Shown piece after piece: positions 7,026-10,388 of a stretch of DNA of 10,388 bases. The notes beneath the pieces were generated by a model, which did no database searches, was not told the origin of the DNA, and worked only from the letters and a program-made list of their open reading frames with translations. The position numbers and the translations under genes are program-made. Source of the DNA: an uncultured Candidatus Saccharibacteria bacterium (lineage in GTDB: Bacteria; Patescibacteria; Saccharimonadia; Saccharimonadales; UBA6022); contig CAMPHY010000023.1 of assembly GCA_946886125.1 (NCBI GenBank), positions 1 through 10,388 of the forward strand, in the 5' to 3' direction. Each line of letters starts with the position of its first letter. Within the stretch, counting starts at the first letter, position 1.

Positions 7026-7481
7026 TTAGTTGGTGGTTGCGGCAGCTTTTTTAGGGCGCCGTTCGAAGTTGTTGAGCGAGCTGAGTACTGCGATGGCAGC
7101 AACCGATTCAAGGAGAGTGAAAACGATCAAGAAAATGACCGACCCTCCTCCGAATTGGAGGCTGCCCCAGTTGAACCATCGAAAGAGGATAAATCCTCCA
7201 ACAAATAAGGCAACTAGAGCCAGTACGCCGACAAGCTGGTGGCGGCCTTTCTCGGACAATTTTACGCCTCCGAAGTAAACGAGGGCGACAATTCCGAGGA
7301 AGGCCAGGATGGCAAGCAATGAGGCAATACCACCGAAGAAGCCGATCAAGGACTCCCAGGCGCTGCTCACATTGAATTCTCCTTCCAAGCCAATTGACAT
7401 GGCTACCGCCACAAGCAGAAGGTTCGCAATCAGAATGACGGCGAACAATCCACCTAAAGCATGCAATTTGTTTCCAAACAT
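7026..7481 (-). CDS. Four-helix membrane protein, unrecognised, first gene of the lipoprotein operon
   Basis: A 151-residue protein with four hydrophobic segments: about 8-31, 45-71, 82-101 and 112-136. A short basic C-terminus (ERRPKKAAATTN) probably faces the cytoplasm, and with four helices so does the N-terminus. Segments two and four are Gly/Ala/Ser-rich, which allows tight helix packing. I do not recognise the family. ATG at 7481 has AGGAG (7492-7488) six bases upstream. The lipoprotein gene follows after 12 bases, so the two proteins may act together at the cell surface, one in the membrane and one tethered to its outer face (inference). The start lies just downstream of two hairpins that cannot form together. 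Confidence 0.8.
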   Translation of the reverse strand: MFGNKLHALGGLFAVILIANLLLVAVAMSIGLEGEFNVSSAWESLIGFFGGIASLLAILAFLGIVALVYFGGVKLSEKGRHQLVGVLALVALFVGGFILFRWFNWGSLQFGGGSVIFLIVFTLLESVAAIAVLSSLNNFERRPKKAAATTN

Positions 7482-7494
7482 GGTTTTCTCCTCT

Positions 7495-7523
7495 CCCCGC
7501 AGGGATATGCGGGGTATGACCCC
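7495..7523 (-). promoter_or_regulatory. Two mutually exclusive hairpins next to the ribosome site of the membrane-protein gene
   Basis: In minus-strand RNA, GGGGT (7523-7519) can pair with ACCCC (7515-7511) around a CAT loop. Alternatively CCCCGCA (7514-7508) can pair with TGCGGGG (7501-7495). The two share the CCCC at 7514-7511. The second stem ends directly against the GAGAGGAG ribosome site and would crowd it, while the first would leave it open. Translational control is an inference. Confidence 0.5.
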
Positions 7524-7561
7524 GAAATTAATAAATTAAGATCAGGGAAATTCCCCAGCTG

Positions 7562-7576
7562 TCCCGCGGATCGGGA
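7562..7576 (-). repeat. Short GC-rich hairpin in the leader
   Basis: TCCCG (7562-7566) pairs with CGGGA (7572-7576) around a five-base loop. It overlaps the neighbouring 14-bp stem by two bases, so the two compete at their edge. Confidence 0.4.
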
Positions 7577-7619
7577 GCAGCATATCAACCAGCCATAGTG
7601 ACAAGCTGATACGCTGCTC
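7575..7619 (-). promoter_or_regulatory. 14-bp stem in the putative leader RNA of the lipoprotein operon
   Basis: Positions 7575-7588 pair with 7606-7619. As plus-strand RNA the helix has two A.C mismatches; as minus-strand RNA both become G.U pairs and the helix is unbroken. This points to minus-strand transcription, which is the direction of the operon starting at 7481. Confidence 0.6.
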
Positions 7620-7681
7620 TCGATATAGAGAAGAAGTGATTTTTCAATTTCATATTTCATGTACATATTTGTCTATCTCGA

Positions 7682-7694
7682 CACTCATAGAGTG
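7682..7694. repeat. Small hairpin CACTC-ata-GAGTG
   Basis: Perfect five-base arms with a three-base loop, between the two longer stems of the putative leader. A flanking CTAT/ATAG pair (7673-7676 with 7698-7701) may extend it. Confidence 0.35.
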
Positions 7695-7711
7695 GATATA
7701 GTTCAAATAAC

Positions 7712-7771
7712 TGCAAGTGCAGCTAAAAGGATAGGATATATTAGGGTCATATCTTCATAGCTACACTTGCA
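7712..7771 (-). promoter_or_regulatory. Outer stem of the putative leader RNA
   Basis: Positions 7712-7725 pair with 7758-7771 over 14 bases with one exception, C7720 opposite A7763. It is a mismatch on the plus strand but G.U on the minus strand. Inside it, GATAT (7735-7739) can pair with ATATC (7749-7753). If transcribed, the leader must start upstream of 7771. No clear -10 was found there, although a TTGACA lies on this strand at 7924-7919. Confidence 0.5.
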
Positions 7772-8044
7772 TATACAAAATATACAAATCATATAATAAG
7801 TTATAACCTGATTATTAATGTTCCCATACTTGGCAAATAACTGTTTTCAATAACCTTACGACTATCTTACACACCTACATGCCAGTGATGTATTAAAATT
7901 ACCACAAAATCGCCAAAATGTCAATGCTTTATATAATAATTGAACTGTAAAAACACGTCTTTTAAACGATTAATTTTAACTTGATTTTATATTTACGCTA
8001 CATTTAGTGTTATAAAAATCACTAATACGCTATTCAATAAAATA
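7772..8044. other. AT-rich stretch without a gene
   Basis: Gene-free and strongly AT-rich (18 GC of 60 at 7801-7860 by hand count). It separates the leftward lipoprotein operon from the rightward small-gene pair. Runs of A and T and several TATA-like words are present, so isolated -10 matches here mean little. No tRNA, CRISPR or credible reading frame is visible. Confidence 0.7.
7994..8032. repeat. Direct repeat TACGCTA flanking a dyad
   Basis: TACGCTA occurs at 7994-8000 and 8026-8032, 32 bases apart. Between them lies the dyad TTAGTG (8004-8009) / CACTAA (8020-8025). The 32-base spacing is about three helical turns, so both repeats would face the same side of the DNA. It could be a regulator or replication-protein site just upstream of the promoter at 8046. 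Confidence 0.4.
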
Positions 8045-8063
8045 ATTGACACATTATGTCAAT
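8045..8063. promoter_or_regulatory. Perfect dyad (operator candidate) over the -35 box
   Basis: ATTGACA (8045-8051), a five-base spacer, then TGTCAAT (8057-8063). The left arm contains the TTGACA -35 box of the rightward promoter, so a bound dimer would block polymerase. The mirror TTGACA on the other strand has TATTGA 17 bases away, a weak match for a leftward promoter. Confidence 0.55.
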
Positions 8064-8074
8064 GGGTGTATAAC
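8046..8074 (+). promoter_or_regulatory. Promoter of the 102/38-codon gene pair
   Basis: TTGACA (8046-8051), 17 bases, TATAAC (8069-8074): eleven of twelve consensus positions. Transcription should begin near 8081. Confidence 0.8.
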
Positions 8075-8080
8075 TAGCAC

Positions 8081-8104
8081 ATTACACGGCATTCGCTGTG
8101 TAAT
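8081..8104 (+). promoter_or_regulatory. Hairpin at the predicted 5' end of the mRNA
   Basis: A 10-bp stem (8081-8090 with 8095-8104) around an ATTC loop, with one G.U pair that is a C.A mismatch on the other strand. It begins almost at the predicted transcript start, as stabilising 5' hairpins do. Just after it, TTAAC (8105-8109) and GTTAA (8122-8126) flank the ribosome site and would display it in a loop. Confidence 0.5.
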
Positions 8105-8127
8105 TTAACAACGAGGGGTGAGTTAAT

Positions 8128-8436
8128 TTGCGACAAGTGTTTTGCGAAAAGCTGATTGGTAATATCGAAAAGAGGCTTCGGCATCATTTCGATGGAAACG
8201 ATCAGGAAATGGCGAAATTCGCCGATTTTGACTTCCGGAGCAATGCCGCTCCAAGGATCCAGCAGATCATCGTCAACGACGAAGAGTCGGGGCCGATGCT
8301 TGCCAAGCTCGCTGATGATCCAGGCGCAAAATTGAGCGCAGTACGTGAAGTGCTGCATCTCATGGCGGACAAGGCGATGCGGCGGATCTCCAGTGAAGCT
8401 GCACGCCGGCCGGAGCTGGTTGAGGTGGTCTCATGA
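8128..8436 (+). CDS. Small soluble protein of unknown function (102 residues)
   Basis: No family is recognised. The protein has charged, mainly helical segments: an N-terminal helix with EKLIGNIEKRLRHH, a middle region FADFDFRSNAAPRIQQIIVND, and a C-terminal helix SAVREVLHLMADKAMRRISSEAARR. No signal peptide or membrane segment is seen. The start is TTG at 8128, supported by the ribosome site GAGGGGTGAG about ten bases upstream and by the promoter and 5' hairpin before it. The C-terminus overlaps the next small gene by ATGA, so the two are probably co-translated. GC and codon choice are unlike the AT-rich DNA just upstream. Basic helices would allow nucleic-acid binding, and the nearby dyad could then be its own operator, but this is speculation. 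Confidence 0.7.
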   Translation: MRQVFCEKLIGNIEKRLRHHFDGNDQEMAKFADFDFRSNAAPRIQQIIVNDEESGPMLAKLADDPGAKLSAVREVLHLMADKAMRRISSEAARRPELVEVVS

Positions 8437-8549
8437 CCGCCGAACAGCACCACGAACGTCTGTTTACCTACCGGGAGCAGACTCCGGCTCCACCGCCCGA
8501 CAAGACTGCGAGAGCTGAAGTGCTGTTTATACAGCCGTCGGCCTCCTAG
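8433..8549 (+). CDS. 38-residue protein, second gene of the pair
   Basis: ATG at 8433 overlaps the preceding stop as ATGA, a standard translational-coupling arrangement. The product starts MTAEQHHERLFTYREQ, has a short APPPDK turn and ends VLFIQPSAS. It is polar and has no membrane segment or signal. The stop at 8547 is followed 11 bases later by a strong hairpin, so gene end and transcript end agree. It is too short to recognise. It could be a small partner of the 102-residue protein or a decayed remnant. Confidence 0.5.
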   Translation: MTAEQHHERLFTYREQTPAPPPDKTARAEVLFIQPSAS

Positions 8550-8560
8550 TTGCCCTCCGG

Positions 8561-8591
8561 TAGGATGCGCGTATTTTTTACGCGCATCCTA
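8561..8591 (+). terminator. Strong hairpin after the small-gene pair
   Basis: A 13-bp perfect stem (8561-8573 with 8579-8591) with a TTTTT loop, 11 bases after the stop. It lacks a T-tail of its own; the next hairpin supplies one. Confidence 0.65.
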
Positions 8592-8603
8592 CCACACTAA
8601 CTT

Positions 8604-8623
8604 CGCCTTCGATGGCGTTTTTT
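8604..8623 (+). terminator. Short hairpin with T6 tail
   Basis: CGCC (8604-8607) pairs with GGCG (8614-8617), followed at once by TTTTTT (8618-8623). The stem is short but GC-only. With the preceding hairpin it forms a tandem stop just before the next promoter. Confidence 0.6.
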
Positions 8624-8625
8624 AT

Positions 8626-8654
8626 TTGACATAAAATTGATGATAAGATATACC
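8626..8654 (+). promoter_or_regulatory. Promoter of the 130-codon gene
   Basis: TTGACA (8626-8631), 17 bases, TATACC (8649-8654). It starts three bases after the T-tract of the terminator. Transcription should begin near 8661, leaving a leader of about 75 nt. Confidence 0.7.
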
Positions 8655-8736
8655 GTTAATAACGTCCATGTGTCACTCGATGTGGCAGCTGCTGAAAATA
8701 TAAGTGGCGACGGGTTCATTTCGATCTAGGAGAAGT

Positions 8737-9129
8737 ATGTCAGTAACTGCTTTGCGGTCTCGTATGTCCAAAGGTCTCAGCAAGGAGCCGAAGACGCAGC
8801 CTGTCGTTATGAAGTGTGAAGGCAAGCGTAAGGTTCAAACGCTCGCGTGCGCGCTCGACAAGTGTCGAGAAGTGCTCGTCGAGGCCTCTCATGCTCGTAC
8901 TCGAAGGCTTGTTAATAACAAGTCTTCAATACGCCCATGGACGGGTGTAGAGCTTGAGAAGTTGCTTAAGAGTAGGCACGTGGTGCATCGCTCGCGCGAG
9001 CGGTCGGACTGGTCGGCTGAAGAGGTGCGACACTACTGCGTCCGGGAACTTTTGAAAGAAGGTTTCCTGAAGAAGACGCCATGGGGTGAATACCAAGTGG
9101 CACCGAAACAGTTGGCGATTGCCTCCTAG
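8737..9129 (+). CDS. Small basic protein of unknown function (130 residues)
   Basis: Strongly basic, with three Cys (C27, C38, C43) in the N-terminal half and no signal peptide or membrane segment. The C-terminal half (about 65-127) looks like a compact helical domain ending in a strand pair: RPWTGVELEKLLKSR, DWSAEEVRHYCVRELLKEGF, then LKKTPWGEYQVAP. That order (two or three helices, then a beta wing) is compatible with a winged helix, so DNA binding is possible; no family is recognised. ATG at 8737 is chosen for the AGGAG (8728-8732) just upstream; the spacing is short (four bases), and the in-frame GTG at 8704 has no ribosome site. It has its own promoter and stands alone, followed by the structured 104-base element and a terminator. 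Confidence 0.7.
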   Translation: MSVTALRSRMSKGLSKEPKTQPVVMKCEGKRKVQTLACALDKCREVLVEASHARTRRLVNNKSSIRPWTGVELEKLLKSRHVVHRSRERSDWSAEEVRHYCVRELLKEGFLKKTPWGEYQVAPKQLAIAS

Positions 9130-9134
9130 ATTTC

Positions 9135-9238
9135 CTCGATGAGGGATGTTGAAGAGAATTAAGATTCTCGTAAAAGTGCAGATGAGGCGGATCCCGTATG
9201 AAGGGTGACTCTACTAGCCAACAACATCTCTCATTGAG
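9135..9238 (+). ncRNA. Candidate structured RNA or structured 3' UTR closed by a 17-bp stem
   Basis: Positions 9135-9151 pair with 9222-9238 without a break. Two of the pairs are G.U in plus-strand RNA (9138-9235, 9144-9229) and would be C.A mismatches on the minus strand. Inside, GAGAAT (9154-9159) pairs with ATTCTC (9164-9169) around TAAG, and a weaker second arm includes CCC (9193-9195) with GGG (9203-9205). GATGAGG occurs both in the left arm (9138-9144) and inside (9181-9187), so the right arm has a weaker competing partner. It begins six bases after the 130-codon gene and ends 18 bases before a terminator. It matches no RNA family I know; a mobile-element relic with terminal inverted repeats is an alternative, though no target duplication is seen. 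Confidence 0.5.
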
Positions 9239-9255
9239 ATATCTATATTGATTCT

Positions 9256-9282
9256 TACCTCTAGCCATGGGGTATTTTTTTT
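9256..9282 (+). terminator. Intrinsic terminator
   Basis: TACCTC (9256-9261) pairs with GGGGTA (9269-9274, one T.G pair) around a seven-base loop, followed by eight T. It ends the transcript of the 130-codon gene and the structured element. Confidence 0.75.
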
Positions 9283-9284
9283 GT

Positions 9285-9290
9285 TATAAT
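9285..9290 (+). promoter_or_regulatory. -10 box, probable tRNA promoter
   Basis: Exact TATAAT just after the terminator. No good -35 box is present at the usual distance. Transcription would start near 9297, giving a 5' leader of about 110 nt before the tRNA, which contains a small hairpin (CTCAT 9330-9334 with ATGAG 9344-9348). Confidence 0.45.
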
Positions 9291-9409
9291 CATCCGAGTT
9301 GAACATAAAATTTCGGCATGCTGTGCTGACTCATGTCTTCGATATGAGCTACGAATTTCCTAGAAATACGTAAGAAAGTAAGCACTTTTATTGTTCTTCT
9401 TTCAGATTT

Positions 9410-9484
9410 GGTCTCATCGTCTAACGGTTAGGACACCAGGTTTTCATCCTGGCAATCGGAGTTCGATTCTCCGTGAGATCACCA
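9410..9484 (+). tRNA. tRNA-Glu (anticodon UUC)
   Basis: A full cloverleaf is visible: acceptor stem GGTCTCA with TGAGATC, an anticodon stem CCAGG/CCTGG with loop TTTTCAT (anticodon TTC, reading GAA/GAG), and a T stem CGGAG/CTCCG with loop TTCGATT. The discriminator base is A and the 3' CCA is encoded (9482-9484). It has its own terminator directly downstream, so it is a single-gene unit. Confidence 0.97.
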
Positions 9485-9486
9485 AG

Positions 9487-9519
9487 AAAAAAGACGCATT
9501 CTCGGATGGGTCTTTTTTT
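9487..9519 (+). terminator. Intrinsic terminator of the tRNA gene
   Basis: AAAAAAGAC (9487-9495) pairs with GTCTTTTTT (9510-9518); after one G.G mismatch three more pairs close a six-base loop. The run of seven T (9513-9519) serves as tail. The A-rich left arm also allows termination in the opposite direction. Confidence 0.85.
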
Positions 9520-9620
9520 GTGGCTGAAGATCATAGGGCAAAAAGTAAAACGGATCGTTAAATTATTGAAGAGAAGGCTAAGTGTTCATGGCAAAATAGC
9601 ACTTATTCAGCAAACATTGA

Positions 9621-9649
9621 GTGACAAATAGCCGCTACAATGAGATAAT
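9621..9649 (+). promoter_or_regulatory. Promoter of the helicase gene
   Basis: GTGACA (9621-9626), 17 bases, GATAAT (9644-9649). Both boxes match consensus in five of six positions. The start codon lies 12 bases after the -10 box, so the 5' leader would be only about six bases and has no ribosome site. Confidence 0.6.
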
Positions 9650-9661
9650 GGTTGATTGAAT

Positions 9662-10388
9662 ATGACGCCTACACCACCCGCCAACACACCTTTCGATCCA
9701 GCACCGGCATTCGAGTTGCGCCATTTCCATAATTTAGAGCGCTACATAGCCGATGGCAAGAAATCTGATATTTTATATGAGCACCAAAAGGCGATTATTA
9801 AAGATACAGCCGAGTTTTTACGTAGTGGCAATACTCGTGGCTATATCGAAGCACCAACCGGGACAGGTAAGACGGTATTATTCGTCACGCTAGCCGAAGC
9901 CTTCAGTTATCAGACAAAAAAACTACCGAAAATCCTCGTTGTAACTCCGACAAAAGATCTCGTCCGTCAGACACTTGGCGGTAGTCACGGCGACAAAGGT
10001 TTTGCGGGGTTCGCACCTCATATGAGTGTTGGTACATTCTATAGTGATACGCTAGCTGGTATGCGCGGGCTCGAAGCTCAAGTCACTATCACCACCTATG
10101 CCTCGTTGGCAAAACTAGCTGCCACACCAAGTACGACAATCGATAGGCAGGGCAAACGTCACACTAAATTAACTAATTTGATCAACAAGCATTTTGATAT
10201 CATCCTCCTGGATGAAGGTCATAAGGCACTCGGCACAAGTAGCCGGCAAATCATAGATGACGTAAATCCCAGCACGCTTATTATAGGTTTTACAGCAACG
10301 CCCGATTATCACGCATCTCGTAGCCTCGTAAGTCTACTGCCGACCTTAATTCATCGATTGGACCTAAAAGAAGCGATTGAACTCGATA
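9662..10388 (+). CDS. Superfamily II DEAD/DEAH-type helicase (N-terminal 242 residues, cut by the window edge)
   Basis: An ATP-dependent DNA or RNA helicase/translocase of the COG1061/ResIII type. Visible motifs in order: a YEHQKAI segment like the Q-motif region of this group; Walker A APTGTGKT (64-71, catalytic K70); a motif Ia region with VVTPTKDLVRQ; an ITTYASL segment before motif II; the Walker B box DEGH (184-187) in place of DEAH; and motif III FTATP (210-214). The second RecA-like domain and any C-terminal module lie beyond 10388, so its substrate (repair helicase, restriction subunit or RNA helicase) cannot be decided here. The start at 9662 is the first ATG in frame after a stop at 9653; TTG at 9656 is also possible. 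It is transcribed separately from the tRNA. GC content and codon use resemble the genes in the left part, so I take it as core chromosome. Confidence 0.92.
   Translation, partial: MTPTPPANTPFDPAPAFELRHFHNLERYIADGKKSDILYEHQKAIIKDTAEFLRSGNTRGYIEAPTGTGKTVLFVTLAEAFSYQTKKLPKILVVTPTKDLVRQTLGGSHGDKGFAGFAPHMSVGTFYSDTLAGMRGLEAQVTITTYASLAKLAATPSTTIDRQGKRHTKLTNLINKHFDIILLDEGHKALGTSSRQIIDDVNPSTLIIGFTATPDYHASRSLVSLLPTLIHRLDLKEAIELD

Noticed and set aside
7454..7666. Minus-strand 70-codon frame over the leader
   Set aside because: It overlaps the start of the membrane-protein gene, has no ribosome site and its codons run through the stems that are better explained as RNA structure.
9176..9215. Hammerhead ribozyme (CAGATGAG resembles CTGATGAG)
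   Set aside because: The core differs at an invariant base and the following GAAA with its flanking stem is missing.
9135..9238. SRP (4.5S) RNA
   Set aside because: Size and closing stem are similar, but the conserved GGAAGGAAGCAG-type apex and its internal loop are absent and the helix does not continue inward.
9135..9238. Integron attC site
   Set aside because: attC should begin with RYYYAAC and end with GTTRRRY; here the GTTG and CAAC words are on the inner edges in the wrong order, and no integrase is seen.
5162..9484. Island bounded by a duplicated tRNA-Glu 3' end
   Set aside because: Only a 7-base match (GAGATCA at 5172-5178) to the tRNA end was found, which is too short and is part of another dyad.
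9576..9606. Inverted repeat TAAGTG/CACTTA upstream of the helicase
   Set aside because: Six-base arms with a 15-base spacer are expected by chance in AT-rich DNA, and there is no T-tract or promoter overlap.

Overview
The window looks like chromosome from a Candidate Phyla Radiation (Patescibacteria) bacterium, most likely a Saccharibacteria (TM7) relative. The clues are a multi-pass membrane histidine kinase with the ASHQLRTPL H-box typical of these bacteria, a DUF11-like LPXTG surface protein whose mature N-terminus has the GPDRATFTVENPADY type of opening, and several genes whose -10 box lies almost on the start codon. TGA is used as a stop, which argues against the TGA=Gly lineages (Gracilibacteria/SR1). 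No rRNA or marker gene is present, so the assignment is an inference.

Left part (1-5050). A response-regulator gene runs off the left edge on the minus strand. Divergent from it is a plus-strand pair: a class I SAM-dependent methyltransferase and, one base after its stop, a membrane histidine kinase with about nine hydrophobic segments, a GAF-like region and HisKA/HATPase domains. The two directions use overlapping -10 boxes. Methyltransferase, kinase and regulator together look like a sensory and possibly small-molecule signalling locus. A small basic single-pass membrane protein overlaps the kinase tail antisense. Then come a terminator and a large sortase-anchored surface protein transcribed leftward from a consensus sigma70-type promoter.

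Middle part (5050-9250). This has a different texture. A minus-strand two-gene operon encodes a small four-helix membrane protein and a 566-residue lipoprotein with a proline-rich, cysteine-containing tail. It is markedly more GC-rich than the genes on the left. Upstream is about 650 bp of AT-rich DNA with inverted repeats whose mismatches become G.U pairs only on the minus strand, which suggests a structured leader RNA for the operon. Facing the other way is a plus-strand pair of unrecognised small genes (102 and 38 codons, ATGA overlap), driven by a TTGACA-N17-TATAAC promoter whose -35 box lies in a perfect dyad. It is closed by a strong hairpin and a T-tailed hairpin. A third unrecognised gene (130 codons) has its own promoter. 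It is followed by a 104-nt stem-closed element that folds best as plus-strand RNA, then a terminator. I could not assign a function to any protein in this part; it reads as an accessory region.

Right part (9285-10388). A tRNA-Glu (anticodon UUC, CCA encoded) with its own terminator is followed by the first 242 codons of a superfamily II DEAD/DEAH-type helicase that continues past the window edge.
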